A stretch of DNA of 64,000 nucleotides from Ceratopteris richardii (GCA_020310875.1 CM035431.1:15429883-15493882), one strand, 5' to 3'. Positions 44,688-56,229 are shown, counted from the stretch's first letter. Program-made: numbers and translations. Notes: generated from the sequence alone by a model not told the origin.

Positions 44688-44917
44688 TGTTGATATATTT
44701 AGGTAGTGATGTGTGTGAACACTCTAGGACCGCCGGGGCACTTTTTTCCCTCTTTAGGAGGTTTTTTTCCCCCGGCTTGTATATACGCCTATTGCCCTAA
44801 TGGGCTACTTATCTTTGTACATTCTCTAGTAATACATTCAGTCTTGTGTGTTGTGCTCCAAGCTTCTTCTTCTTCCTTGTGTTGTTCGCGTGCTTCCGCA
44901 GACGTTTAACTCCAACA
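44688..44917 (+). repeat. 5' LTR of complete B element
   Basis: TGTTGATATATT to ACTCCAACA, 230 bp. Contains a TATA-like TGTATATACG near 44779. Differs from the 3' LTR by T at 44710 (C in the 3' copy) and T at 44907 (G in the 3' copy). Confidence 0.97.
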
Positions 44918-44919
44918 AT

Positions 44920-44931
44920 TGGTATCAGAGC
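44920..44931 (+). other. primer binding site of complete B element
   Basis: TGGTATCAGAGC two bases after the LTR; matches the initiator Met-tRNA 3' end. Confidence 0.95.
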
Positions 44932-45272
44932 AGGTCGTTGCTTCTTCTAGGGCGCCGTCGACACTCCTCCGTTTGCAGTCTCAGATTCGCACAAAATTTG
45001 GTGAGCATACTCAGGGTGTTTCCGAGATCAAAACAGCTTTGTTGTGTGGTGCCGAAATCGCGATCTGAGCTCGTTTCGGCCTCCGAACGCACTATCGCAG
45101 TGCTTGTGCAGGCTATTTCGTCCTTTTGTGCCAAAGGTATATACCAGTTTCTGTTCGCCAGTTTAAGCGTCTCGAAGTCTGCTACAGGTCTAGCAAAACT
45201 CGTCTGGGCAGTTCTGTTCAACTTTTTGAGATACGGTCAATTTTCTGCATCAAGGTATTTTAGTCACCAGCC

Positions 45273-48200
45273 ATGGCTGAAAGCAGTGATGTATTCCGTA
45301 TGTTGGCTGTTGAGGATAAGTTGGATGGTACCAACTACCCATTATGGGCTTATATGATGCGACATGTACTGGTTGCAAAAGGATTGTGGAACATTGTGCA
45401 GGGTGTTGAAAGACGTCCTGTTACACCTGTAACGACAGGTACTGCAAATATAGGTGTTGGAGCTGATGAAGATGGTGTCGAAGATGATATTCCGCAGATT
45501 CCTGTTCGTACTGCTGTTTCTGTTGCACCTACTACAGAGCAGATTCGTTGGGATGGCAGAGATGCCCAGGCACATGCATTGATAGCTTTGTCTGTCAAAC
45601 GTGCCATTATTCCTCACATTCGCTCTTGCAAAACAGCAAAGGATGCTTGGGATACACTTACCACTTTGTACCAGGCTAGGAATGAGGCTCGTGTTGCTTA
45701 CCTCCGAAAACAGTTGGAGAGTGAGCACATGAATGAAGGTGATTCGATGGACAGTTTTCTTACAAAGATCAAAGACCTGAAGGAACAATTGATTTCTGCT
45801 GATGAGGTTATACCAGATAGCTCACTTGTGCAGACCGTTTTGAATGGCCTTCCTGATTCATATCAGAGTTTTGCCTCTACTCTTCGATTGATGATGAAAG
45901 GCAATCCGAATGCCTTGTCATTTGAGGAATTAGTCTCTGTTCTGTTGCAGGAAGATCAGTCCAGGCAGAACAGGTCCATTATGCGTGTTGCAGATCAAGC
46001 TTTCCTGGCTAGTCAGAAGGGCAAAGGAAAATGGAGCTCTTCTACTAGTAAGCAGAAATCTGCAAATGCTGCACAATCGAAGAACCAGGATAAAGATGAG
46101 AAGAAATCAGAAAAGCAGAAATTGTTCTGCAAGTACTGTAAAGGAAATGATCATATTATAAAGAACTGTCCAAAACTGGCTGCTAAAGAGGCAAAGAAGA
46201 AAGAGGCTGGAATGGTTGTTGCAGAGGCCTCTACACCAAAAACAGAGTCTGCAAATCTTGTGCAGGAAGAAGAATGGGCGTTTACTACTGTCTGCAGTTT
46301 TGACCCATCTTCTCATGATCAGTGCATGTCTGTAGTAGACTCAGATGTTTGGTACTTTGACAGTGGGGCGACCAAACATATTACCTCGCAGCGCAGTTTC
46401 TTCTCTTCACTCGAGCCTGCCCCTACAGGGAATACTGTCACATGCGCCAATAACTCCTCTTATCCTGTTATGGGAGTTGGTAAGATCATTCTGACTACTG
46501 CTGATGGTAGTTCTTTCACTTTGTCAGATGCTTTATTTGTGCCAGGGATCAAAAAGAACCTGTTATCAGTTTCTGCGTTAGCCAAGATTGGCTTGGTTGT
46601 GAAATTCGTTGATGACAGGTGTACAGTCCATGATCTCTCAAATGGCGATGTGATTATTGCTTCTGGCATTTTATGTCGTGGGCTGTATAAGCTCATAGAT
46701 TATGAAAGATCTGTGAATGATTCGGCATGTGCAGTTCATGATTCTCAGGCTATGTCAGATGCAAAGCTTTGGCATGCACGCTTTGGTCATCTGAATTTTG
46801 CTAGTTTGTTACGCCTGCAGAAATCTGAAATGGTGTCCTCTTTGCCCAAATTTGAGGCACCTGGAAAACATGTTTGTGAAGGCTGTATTTTGGGCAAAAT
46901 GCAGCGTTCTTCCTTTCCAAAAGATGGTTCAGTTCGGGCTATGCAGAAATTGCAGCTTGTACATAGTGATGTCAGTGGTCCTATGCAGACACCCTCTTTT
47001 GGAAATTACCTTTACTTCGTGACTTTCATTGATGATTTTTCCAGGCATGCATGGGTATATCCACTCAAAGCAAAGTCCGAAGTGTTCATGTGCTTCAAAA
47101 AGTTTTTGGTTTTGGCTGAAAATCTGTCAGCATGTAAAATGGGCACCCTCCATTCTGATCGAGGGGGGGAATATATGTCTTCAGATTTTAATGCATTTCT
47201 GGCTGAACGTGGGATAAAACACCAGTGTACAGTGCCGTATACACCTCAACAGAATGGAGTTGCTGAACGAAAGAACAGGTCACTCATGGAGATGGCGAGG
47301 TGCATGGTCAAAAGTCAGGCTTTACCACATAGTTTCTGGCTTGAGGCTGTCATGTGTGCAGCATATGTACTGAACAGGTGTCCCACCAAAGCGTTGCAGT
47401 GTATCACTCCATATGAGGCTTGGCATGACCGCAAGCCATCTGTTGCTCATCTGCGTGTTTTTGGTTGTTTGGCATATGCATTAGTGCCTGAACAACATCG
47501 CAGAAAATTGGATGATAAGGCAATAAAATGTATTTTTGTTGGGTACAGTTCTGAAAGTAAAGGCTATCGTCTGTATCATCCACAGACTAAACGCATTCTG
47601 GTTAGCCGTGATGTTGTCTTTGTGGAAGATGTTATTCAGCCATTGCTTTCATGTACTAAGGAGACATCTGTTAGCTCCAAAGACATGTATGATACTTTGA
47701 TGCCTCTTTTTACAAGTGGACAGGCTAGCGCTGGTCCTAATGAGGCAACTTCTCAGCCTTTGCAGGTTTCATATGATGATGCAGATCATTCCATTTCTGA
47801 TGCAGATTTACATGATGCACTTGTTGATGAGAGAGCTGATATTGAACAGGCAAAAACTATGCCAAAATGGCTGGTGCAAACTTTGCGTGACAGCAAATTA
47901 GATGCACCTTTGTCATATCGTACTCGTTCAGGCTCTCATAGTACCTCCTTTGCATCAGATTGCTATGCTATGGCTGCATCTAGTCTCTGTGATGAGAATG
48001 AGCCTGTTTCTTTTGATGAAGCACAAAATTCAGAAAATTGGATGGCTGCTATGCAATCTGAATATGATGCTATAATGAAGAATGGTACATGGTCTTTATG
48101 TGACTTGCCTCCTAGCAAGAAGGCCATTGGCACTAAGTGGGTATACAGGCTGAAGCGTAAACCTGATGGTACAGTTGACAGGTATAAGGCTAGGCTTGTT

Positions 48201-48824
48201 GCAAAGGGTTATGCGCAGGAAAGAGGCATTGATTTTGATGAGACCTTTGCACCTACATGCCGTATGACTACTGTTCGGAGCATTTGTGCACTTGCAGCCC
48301 ATCATGGTTGGAATGTACATCAATTGGACATTAAAACAGCATTTCTGAATGGTTACTTGCATGAAGAAATGTATGTTTTTCAGCCCCGTGGCTTTGTGCA
48401 GAAAGGGCATGAAAACCAGGTGTGCAGGTTAAAGAAGGCGTTATATGGTTTAAAGCAAGCACCACGTGCTTGGTATGAGAAAATACATGCCTATCTAATT
48501 GCACATGGTTTTGAGAACAGTCCAACTGAAAGCACCTTATATGTTAAGCGTGCTAATGATGTGCTTCTGATCATTGTTGTCTATGTAGACGACATGCTGC
48601 TCACTAGTCCTCTTGAGAAGCACATTGCTGATTTCAAGGCTGATTTGCATGCCTCATTTGAGATGTCTGATTTGGGGCATTTGCATCACTATTTGGGCAT
48701 TCAGTTTATGCAAGTTGATGGTGGAATGGCTTTGTGTCAAACGAAATATATTGACACATTATTGCAGCGTTTTGGCCTTGAAGACTGTAAGCCTATTGCC
48801 ACTCCTATGGAGAGAGGTTTATGA
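45273..48824 (+). CDS. B polyprotein: gag, protease, integrase, reverse transcriptase (ends at premature TGA)
   Basis: 1183 codons from an ATG (context CAGCCATGG) 355 bp after the LTR. Gag with an UBN2-type middle (DAWDTLTTLYQARNEARVAY) leads to the zinc knuckle C286-x2-C289-x4-H294-x4-C299. Protease has the active site D364-S-G (WYFDSGATKHIT). The GAG-pre-integrase zinc module is LWHARFGHLNF to CEGCILGK. Integrase has D566, D629 and E665, a regular D,D35E, then the GYSSESKGYRLYHP tail. RT has the KWVYRLKRKPDG entry, IKTAFLNGYL and catalytic Y1104-V-D-D. Every catalytic residue checked is intact. The frame ends at TGA 48822-48824 just after RT. Older family members carry TGT at this codon, so the stop is new. 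The RNase H continues in the same frame. Confidence 0.96.
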   Translation: MAESSDVFRMLAVEDKLDGTNYPLWAYMMRHVLVAKGLWNIVQGVERRPVTPVTTGTANIGVGADEDGVEDDIPQIPVRTAVSVAPTTEQIRWDGRDAQAHALIALSVKRAIIPHIRSCKTAKDAWDTLTTLYQARNEARVAYLRKQLESEHMNEGDSMDSFLTKIKDLKEQLISADEVIPDSSLVQTVLNGLPDSYQSFASTLRLMMKGNPNALSFEELVSVLLQEDQSRQNRSIMRVADQAFLASQKGKGKWSSSTSKQKSANAAQSKNQDKDEKKSEKQKLFCKYCKGNDHIIKNCPKLAAKEAKKKEAGMVVAEASTPKTESANLVQEEEWAFTTVCSFDPSSHDQCMSVVDSDVWYFDSGATKHITSQRSFFSSLEPAPTGNTVTCANNSSYPVMGVGKIILTTADGSSFTLSDALFVPGIKKNLLSVSALAKIGLVVKFVDDRCTVHDLSNGDVIIASGILCRGLYKLIDYERSVNDSACAVHDSQAMSDAKLWHARFGHLNFASLLRLQKSEMVSSLPKFEAPGKHVCEGCILGKMQRSSFPKDGSVRAMQKLQLVHSDVSGPMQTPSFGNYLYFVTFIDDFSRHAWVYPLKAKSEVFMCFKKFLVLAENLSACKMGTLHSDRGGEYMSSDFNAFLAERGIKHQCTVPYTPQQNGVAERKNRSLMEMARCMVKSQALPHSFWLEAVMCAAYVLNRCPTKALQCITPYEAWHDRKPSVAHLRVFGCLAYALVPEQHRRKLDDKAIKCIFVGYSSESKGYRLYHPQTKRILVSRDVVFVEDVIQPLLSCTKETSVSSKDMYDTLMPLFTSGQASAGPNEATSQPLQVSYDDADHSISDADLHDALVDERADIEQAKTMPKWLVQTLRDSKLDAPLSYRTRSGSHSTSFASDCYAMAASSLCDENEPVSFDEAQNSENWMAAMQSEYDAIMKNGTWSLCDLPPSKKAIGTKWVYRLKRKPDGTVDRYKARLVAKGYAQERGIDFDETFAPTCRMTTVRSICALAAHHGWNVHQLDIKTAFLNGYLHEEMYVFQPRGFVQKGHENQVCRLKKALYGLKQAPRAWYEKIHAYLIAHGFENSPTESTLYVKRANDVLLIIVVYVDDMLLTSPLEKHIADFKADLHASFEMSDLGHLHHYLGIQFMQVDGGMALCQTKYIDTLLQRFGLEDCKPIATPMERGL

Positions 48825-49538
48825 TTGAGTCTTCATGATGCTGGAGATGCATTTGATGCTGTTCTCTATCAGCAGGCTGTTGGATGCTTGATTTACTTAT
48901 GCATTACTCGGCCAGATATTCAGTTTGCTGTCTCACAGATGAGCAGGTTTATGCATTGCCCAAGAGTCACGCATTGGAAAGCGGTTAAGCGCATCTTTCG
49001 CTACTTGAGTGGTACTCGGCTACTTGGGTTGTTTTATCCCAAGGGGGGATCACTACCGCTAGATTTGCATGCTTTTTCTGACTCAGATTGGGCTGGTTGC
49101 TATGACACTCGTGTGTCCACCAGTGGTTTTTGCTTCATGCTTGGTAGCTCATGTATATCTTGGTTGAGCAAGAAGCAACCTACTGTGGCCACTTCCAGTT
49201 GTGAGGCTGAGTATAGGGCAGCTTTCACAACGAATGTTGAGTGTGTGTGGCTCAGACGCCTTATGGTTGATTTGGGTGTTGGCCAGTCTTCTGCCACCAC
49301 CATCTTCACTGATAGTCAGAGCGCATTGGCAGTTGCGAGGAACCCTGTGTTCCATGCTCGCACTAAGCACATTGAGGTGCATTATCACTATGTCAGGGAG
49401 AGGTTCTCTGCTGGGGAGATCAGCTTGGCATATGTGCCCACGCAGGAGAACATTGCAGACCTTTTCACGAAGGCTCTGCCTAGGGAGAAGTTTGAAGCTT
49501 TCCGCAAAGCTTTGGGCTTACTTCCTTTTGTGGAGTGA
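48825..49538 (+). CDS. B RNase H region, in frame after the TGA
   Basis: 237 codons in the same frame as the upstream polyprotein, without a plausible start of its own. This makes it the C-terminal part cut off by the TGA. It shows LIYLCITRPDIQFAVSQMSR (end of RT/connection), then RNase H: FSDSDWAGCYDTR, SSCEAEYRAAF and IFTDSQSALAVA, all with the acidic active-site residues. It ends TKHIEVHYHYVRERF, ADLFTKALPREKFEAF and LPFVE followed by a stop. RNase H degrades the RNA strand during cDNA synthesis. Without stop-codon readthrough it would not be made. Confidence 0.93.
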   Translation: MSLHDAGDAFDAVLYQQAVGCLIYLCITRPDIQFAVSQMSRFMHCPRVTHWKAVKRIFRYLSGTRLLGLFYPKGGSLPLDLHAFSDSDWAGCYDTRVSTSGFCFMLGSSCISWLSKKQPTVATSSCEAEYRAAFTTNVECVWLRRLMVDLGVGQSSATTIFTDSQSALAVARNPVFHARTKHIEVHYHYVRERFSAGEISLAYVPTQENIADLFTKALPREKFEAFRKALGLLPFVE

Positions 49539-49600
49539 TTTCCACATAGCTCGGCACTTCCTTATACATGAGTGCCAGCTCCTTGTTCACCGCATCACTC

Positions 49601-49612
49601 CCAGGGGGGATT
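49601..49612 (+). other. polypurine tract of complete B element
   Basis: CCAGGGGGGATT directly before the 3' LTR; primes plus-strand DNA. Confidence 0.92.
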
Positions 49613-49842
49613 TGTTGATATATTTAGGTAGTGACGTGTGTGAACACTCTAGGACCGCCGGGGCACTTTTTTCCCTCTTTAGGAGGTTTTTTTCCCCCGG
49701 CTTGTATATACGCCTATTGCCCTAATGGGCTACTTATCTTTGTACATTCTCTAGTAATACATTCAGTCTTGTGTGTTGTGCTCCAAGCTTCTTCTTCTTC
49801 CTTGTGTTGTTCGCGTGCTTCCGCAGACGTTGAACTCCAACA
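49613..49842 (+). repeat. 3' LTR of complete B element
   Basis: 230 bp, about 99.1% identical to the 5' LTR (2 differences). Ends ACTCCAACA. Confidence 0.97.
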
Positions 49843-49847
49843 CTTTT
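49843..49847. repeat. target site duplication of the complete B element, right
   Basis: CTTTT, identical to 44683-44687. Confidence 0.9.
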
Positions 49848-51700
49848 TAATCTGAGTAACCTAATCAAACTAGAGTTGCACTTCTAAGGAGTATTAGATA
49901 GATTAGAGCAAATAACATCTAAACCTAACTATTTAAAACCTCAAAAGCCTCATTCAATTGAAAGCATACAACGAGAATTATTGTTAGTAGAGCCATATGT
50001 TCCTAGCTTACTAGAGGGAAAAATTCCTCCTTCAATGAATAAATACTCATAGGAGTTCTTGAGGGATATTCAAGAAGAGAAGTGGGATATGGAACAAATG
50101 ACTTCCCCACCCATTCGAGAAATAGATGATCATCATTGATCAATTCCCTCAAGACATTCCCTCTATTTATGGAGAGCAGGATGATGTACAATCAAGTGAA
50201 ATAATAGACTTGAAATGCAATTCCTTATAGGAATTTACTCATTTCAGAGGACCATGGGCATCAAAATCTATTCAAATGAGAACTCCCTTGATAATGATTA
50301 GGAATGAAGAGTCAATTACACCTAGGAACACAGAAGTAATCAAGAACACTAAAGTGTAGTGTGATCTCACTTTAGAGGAGCTACTCAAAGTCAAGCGAAA
50401 AATGTTGAAACATGTAGCAAACCAAGTTTTAAAAATTGTTGATCTCCACTCTCAGGTAGAACACAAAGAAAAGTCCCAGAGATACCCATAAGCAAGATAA
50501 AAGAGATGAGTGAAGGAGAAGAAGGAAACACCTATCAAGGATACAACACAAAGACAATCCTAGATTCACAAGCATGATTTGCCATTGATGCCAGTTCCTT
50601 ATGGAAACGTTGGGGCAACCCACACAAATGAAGCTATGGATGGTAGATGGACACATAGCTAGGATTGTTAGAAGGAGTCACTCTCACTACTCGTGGTGTA
50701 GAGTTTGAGCATACTTTTTCCGTATTCAAATTTCGGAAGAATCATGTCTATAAAATGATCTTGGGTAGACCATTCATGAGACTTGCAGATAATGCAAGAT
50801 TGGGGAACAAATTCATGGTACCTAGAATATAATTTAGGGTTACTACCAAGGTTAATCAGACTATAGACATTGAGATGTACCAACCTTGCAATGGAACCCT
50901 ATCCATAAAACACAAGAAGATACTAAATCAATGCATTTCATAGGCTCAAACCCTTTATATATGTCCAAATGATACTCATTTATGGATGTGTAGTCTTGTA
51001 GAGGAAGAAAAGAAAAGATTAGAAGAAAGAGACATATAGGAACATCGAGAAACCATAGATCACTTCAAGACCCAGCCTATGCACCAATGATCTTCCCTAA
51101 TGAAGAGTTTGAACCCCATGGTTGGGTAGAAATCTTAGCAATGATGGTCACAGTGGTAAATGAAGAACAATGGACTCCCATTGTGATGAGGATGGCTATG
51201 ACACCTCAGTATTCATGTGTGAATTGATAATCGAGGAGTGTGAGCTTGGCATAGGCCTACATGAAGAAGAGAGTGACGAGGAATTAGAATCCATCATCAA
51301 GGATCCCTGTTTCTATTTGGAAGAAGAGTAGCTATACCTGATAGACGCAAAGACTCATGAACAAAAAGAGTGCAAGAAAAATGTATTGTTAGCAACATAT
51401 GTAGACAATGAAATTAAGAAAAAGAAGTTTAAAAAGACCTCTCCACATAGGAAGAAGAAGAATCATTGTTTGAAGTATTTGAGAACTTCAAGATGTGTGA
51501 GATAGAAGATAGGAAAATAATTGTGGAATTCCTAGAAGAGAAAATCTCATGGGAGAAGTGTATGATGACAAAGAGCAAACCAACAAAGTAGTAGTAATTA
51601 TAGAAGATGGGGAAGAAAGAAGCACATATATAGGAAAAGATAAACACAAAAGGAGCATAGAGCAAAAGATCGAGGCACAACTTTCTTCTATTGAGACAAA
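49848..51700 (+). pseudogene. Ty3/gypsy-like protease region remnant (right part)
   Basis: Continues the decayed element split by B. The best segment, about 50660-50830, reads LGLLEGVTLTTRGVEFEHTF, then KNHVYKMILGRPFMRLADNA. This is the ILGRPFM signature that closes the retropepsin fold in plant gypsy-like and related gag-protease proteins, preceded near 50560 by an ILDSQA-type position. Downstream are Glu/Lys-rich stretches without domain motifs (to about 51700). Stops are frequent. No RT or integrase of this element is in the window. Confidence 0.65.
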
Positions 51701-52169
51701 TCATACATCTGATAGATAATTTATATTCTTCTCATTTTCTAAAGTCCCTAAGGACTTCTAAAAGTTGTCACTCATCATCTCTCTCTTGTTATGTCTATAT
51801 TCAAGTATATATAGAAATTTACATCCCTACTCATCATAGATACAAAGGTTTTCATGAACTAATTACAAGAGTAATATACATGTATATACAAGTTTCCATC
51901 GTCTGATCATATACTCATCTTCAAGCCTCATATGGTGATCTTTGCTTTATTCTTTGACTTCAATCCTTGTCCTAATCATCAATTGATGATTTTTGTGCAC
52001 CAACATTAAATGCATAAGTGCTTTCCTTAGGAGCCACTATCTCAACATGGGGATGAAGGACACCTACATCTAGTCGCACACCTTCAAAGAAATTGTTGTC
52101 TCATTTGGTAAATTATGAAATCTATAATAAATAACTTTTTTTAATGGTAGAGGCTTGTGATAGCTAGCA
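51701..52169. other. no gene recognised
   Basis: AT-rich DNA between the gypsy-like remnant and a copia RT scrap. Short frames such as 51691-51906 carry no motif. Confidence 0.45.
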
Positions 52170-52570
52170 TCAAATGTGAAGAGTCTCAAATTCCTAACAT
52201 ATGATAATTACATTGCAAAGCATTGTGCATACATGACTCAGGTAATCAAGGACAAAGAAGTGACTAGTTATGAAGAAGCTAAATGCAAGGAATGGCAAGA
52301 GGCAATGAATAAAGAGCTCAAGACACTTGATGGAAACCATACTAGGAGCTTCGTACCAACTCAAGAAAGCATGAAGGTGATAGGTAATAAGTGGGTTTAC
52401 AAAAGTAAAAGAAATTCAAATGGTTCCATTCCTAGGTACTAAGCAACGTTGGTGGTGCAAGCCTTCTCCCAAAGCTATGGGATAGATTATGATGAAACAT
52501 TCAGCCCCATAGCCAAGTTGCCATCCATTAGGACTTTGATTGTAGTGTCCACATCAAAGGAATGGATCTT
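52170..52570 (+). pseudogene. copia RT N-terminal fragment
   Basis: Open frame 52176-52442 then a TAA. NYIAKHCAYMTQVIKDKEVT, EWQEAMNKELKTLDGN and MKVIGNKWVYKSKRNSNGSI are the standard start of copia RT. After the stop, FSQSYGIDYDETFSPIAKL and SIRTLIVVSTSKEW continue to about 52562, where homology ends. It resembles copia I (AKHCAYMTKVIQD, GCKWVYK) and A more than B. It is an isolated scrap with no LTR nearby. Confidence 0.88.
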
Positions 52571-53529
52571 AGGGCTTTAAAGGTCACATATCAACCTATT
52601 TAACCAATCAAAAACATATACATGCCAAAAGATGAGGTCGTGTCACAACAAGAAGTGACCTAAATCTTTTCTAATCAACTTCTTTCCATTATAGACATTA
52701 ATCCATGCCTCCATTTTGTGGAAATCATCCTCCTTTGATTGTGGATGATGTGAAAGGTTCAACTTGGGGCATGCTCCCACACTTTTGATCTTGAAATACA
52801 AAACTTTCAATAGGGACCTTCAAAGGTCTACAAGTAGGTTGACCCTCAACTACCTATAGGTCTTTCCATACTAAACAACACTCCCAAGTCACTATTTTTT
52901 AAACTCAACACATATGGGTAATCATTGAGCTATTGATCCTACAACCTAGCAATGTGATTAACACTAGCTTCAGATGATATCATGCTTTGTGTATCCTTTG
53001 CAAGGTGTCCACCTAACCTAAGGTTCATATGCTTTGTCAGTTAGCCCAATTTTATGGAGTAGAACCACATTGCATATTATTTAGTAGCACGCACTTGTTT
53101 GTTTTAAGTTCTTATGCGTGTAATTTCTTATTTCTAGAAGCTTCATAAGAATCATTTACGTTTATTATATTCATGATTGTTTTTTATCATGTTATCTTCT
53201 TTCCCTCTTAAGTTATTTGCGATTATCTTAAACTAGCCTTGGGCTTGAGAAATTACAGGTTCTTGGATTCTTTTATTCTTATCAGAACCCGATGTTAATC
53301 CAAGTATCTATTTGCTCTTAGTCTAGGCTAGGACTTGATTGAGAGGGGTTTAGTAGACTTCCAACCTTGAGTGGAAGCTCTTACTAATGCTCCAATGCCC
53401 AAGAAGAGTGTTCACAAGAGTATCTTGTATGCTAGCTTGCTTTAGCCTTGCCTTGAAGCTCTAATTACTTGCAAAAATACCACATTTTGGCTCAAAATTA
53501 GGTTAATTTAAAAATACCTAAAAATGATC
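52571..53529. other. no gene recognised
   Basis: About 960 bp with no open frame over 60 codons, and no LTR terminus or tandem repeat seen. Confidence 0.5.
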
Positions 53530-53544
53530 AAAACTAGCTATCTA

Positions 53545-53787
53545 TCATGATTGATAGATGTTGTCTATCACAATGGACAGAGTGTCCATAATGGTTGTCC
53601 GTTGTGATGGAAAATTGTGTCACAATGGACACATCTATCCCAATGGACAGTTATCTCTTGCATGATGGATTGAATCTATCATGATGGATTGGATTTCCAT
53701 CATGATGGATGGATTTGTCACGATGGGCACCTGTCTATCATGATGGATAGATGCTATCCCAAGTTCTATCTGTTGTAAGTTTGTATC
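53545..53787. repeat. degenerate minisatellite, left part
   Basis: Recurrent variants of TCTATCATGATGGAT and TGTCACAATGGACA in both polarities, roughly every 12-20 bp. The motif core ATCATGAT is self-complementary, so many hairpins are possible. The array resumes at 54946 after an LTR-like insert. Confidence 0.7.
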
Positions 53788-54470
53788 TGTTAAAGTGTTT
53801 AAACTAGCGATGCTGTGTTACTGACAAACGCAAGTCGTTATCGAACAAAGATTAACGTAATACAGAGCTTCACCGTAAACTATGGTTAACTCTAATTATC
53901 ATTTCCGTAAGACATTACCAGATCGTCGTGGGTTCTTGGGAGTGGTAGGGGTCTGTTAAACAGAGGCCCTGTACTATTTTCCCAAATCTTCGTTACAACA
54001 TCAAGCGTGACTACTCGTCTAGCTCAGTTACTAATCAACATCAATACTTGGTTCTTAGATTCCTGCATCCGAAATTCTCCAGATCAGTTTACTCGAAGAA
54101 CAGAACAATTGTCCCTTCTACAGATTCATGAACATATAATATATCAAACAGAGTGAATCAAACAGATTCACTCACCACAATACTTCCCGAGACATTCAAT
54201 TAAAAGTTACATTTACCAAAAGTAATAATCTGTATCAAATCAACTTATGCAGTACTACATTCACTTATACTAACTCAGGGTACTTCAACGGTCGAAGAGC
54301 ACACAATCTTACGATACGAAAACAGTACTCAACCACATAACCTGACATTTAACATTCACTACGGTGAACTTCAGTATGAGCAGGCGACGCAGACAGAACA
54401 GAAATCAACACAAACAATACTCAGAGCTTCACCATAGTGTAAGTAAACTCTGACAATTTCAGAAAGGGCA

Positions 54471-54790
<320 letters not shown>

Positions 54791-54833
54791 AAACCATGTA
54801 CACAAGCGTCTCTCTCGCCATTCTCTTTACATT

Positions 54834-54843
54834 GCTTTATATA
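54834..54843 (-). promoter_or_regulatory. TATA box candidate in the solo LTR
   Basis: TATATAAAGC on the minus strand, 45 bp before the microsatellite begins in that orientation; a transcript from it would start within or near the AG-repeat tract. Confidence 0.4.
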
Positions 54844-54945
54844 TCTTTTTTCAAGATGCGCGTACCAACTTTTTTGCACGGATTTTGATAATTCCGGTAT
54901 ATCAGGCGGTCATTACGTCTGTCCCACTCTGGCGGTCGTCTAACA

Positions 54946-55105
54946 TATCTATCACGATGGATTGATTTTGTCGTGAAACTCTATCTATCATAAGGGTGTC
55001 TCTCGTGATGGACAAGCTGTCCATGATGATGGAAACTCTTGTCTATCAGGGTCTATCGATTATCCATCGATGATAGACACTTTCCTATTGTAATGGACAT
55101 AGAAA
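54946..55105. repeat. degenerate minisatellite, right part
   Basis: Continues the left array: TCTATCACGATGGATTG, GTGATGGACAAGC, TCCATGATGATGG, TTATCCATCGATGATAGA. Supports the idea that the 53788-54945 block was inserted into one array. Confidence 0.65.
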
Positions 55106-55331
55106 AGACAAATTTTCAAGAAAATGTTATATATTTAGAATGTGCACATTATCTACTCTACTATCATGCACTTTGTTTTACCAGATGGCCAACTTTACTC
55201 TCTCTCGAGATGGATACAGACCCTCACCTCGGGGTGCATGCACAAAGATGTCCTTCCTATTGTAGCTATTGCTACTACTATGGGTTCCAATACCTACCTG
55301 AAAGCTCAAGTAGCACACAAAACACAACACC

Positions 55332-55336
<5 letters not shown>

Positions 55337-55392
<56 letters not shown>
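55337..55392. repeat. (TC)28 microsatellite
   Basis: 56 bp of uninterrupted TC repeat; overlapping Ser/Leu-repeat translations are not genes. Confidence 0.95.
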
Positions 55393-55395
<3 letters not shown>

Positions 55396-56229
55396 TTGAT
55401 ACATAACATGAATGGAATGCAATGGAAGTGGAAATAAGACCAACATGGTGATTTTTGGTGATGTTGGGAATGAATGTGTAGGGAGGTGTCAAATCTCTAC
55501 TTTCTACCATCAGATGCTCATCGTCCAAGCTCGATCCTTAGCAACGACATAGAATTTGGTGTCACTATAACACAATGGTAAGTCAAAATATGAGGAGATC
55601 CACCTCATAAATGTCGATCCAAGGAGATGTGAGAGTGGTGTGATAACCACAAGCAAGTGAGATAACAAGTGTGTGAGCGAGAAGCACACCAACATGCACA
55701 CACATACAAGGTAAGACAAAAGAGATGCAGCAATGGACTCTTTAATTATCCCAAAATGAGTTTACAATATCTACAAATACTTCATTCTCCAACAAGCCAA
55801 CATCCAAAATGAGCCTTCTAGCTCTTTTTATTGTTTTTTTCACTCGATTTGGCCCTAGTTAGACCTAGTTTCAGGCTTAGTTATAAAATAGGTCTTTGAG
55901 ATAATTTGAAGGCTCAAATGAGCTATAAAAAGTATGAAACTTGATACAAGGGTAGATCTAGTACTTCTCAAGCTTGAGGACTCCTTGGCTTGGAGAAAAT
56001 GGAGTCTGAACTATAAAAAATAGGAGTTACAATGTAGTGTAGTGATAACAATCACTAATTGTTATTTGATTTATTTTTTTGAAAAACGAATGCTTGGTCA
56101 TCGACTTTTGTTTTTTCTTGGTGCTCCTTGGCCTTGTTTCTGCACTTGCTTCCTTCGGCTGGTTTCTCTCATGTTGCCTTAGCATGAAAGTCCACTTGGG
56201 CCACTTCTTGGTTGTGAACACTAGACAAC
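55393..56229. other. no gene recognised
   Basis: Holds only short frames (for example 55510-55719 and 56027-56242, both minus) without recognisable domains. Confidence 0.45.

Larger units (their letters stand above)
44688..49842 (+). mobile_element. complete Ty1/copia retrotransposon B
   Basis: A 5155 bp element with two 230 bp LTRs that differ at only two sites, a CTTTT target duplication, primer binding site, polypurine tract and a polyprotein frame with all copia domains in order (gag, protease, integrase, RT, RNase H). The single obvious lesion is an in-frame TGA at 48822-48824. It lies inside the gypsy-like remnant. At least nine other pieces of this family occur in the window (15311, 18736/23815, 28363, 32974, 35533, 37451, 42925, 56230), all far more decayed. 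Confidence 0.97.

Noticed and set aside
44925-45221. 98-residue minus frame in the B leader
   Set aside because: Overlaps the primer site and leader of an intact plus-strand element; no start context or homologue recognised.
45342-45788. 148-residue minus-strand frame inside B gag
   Set aside because: Antisense shadow of the gag coding region.
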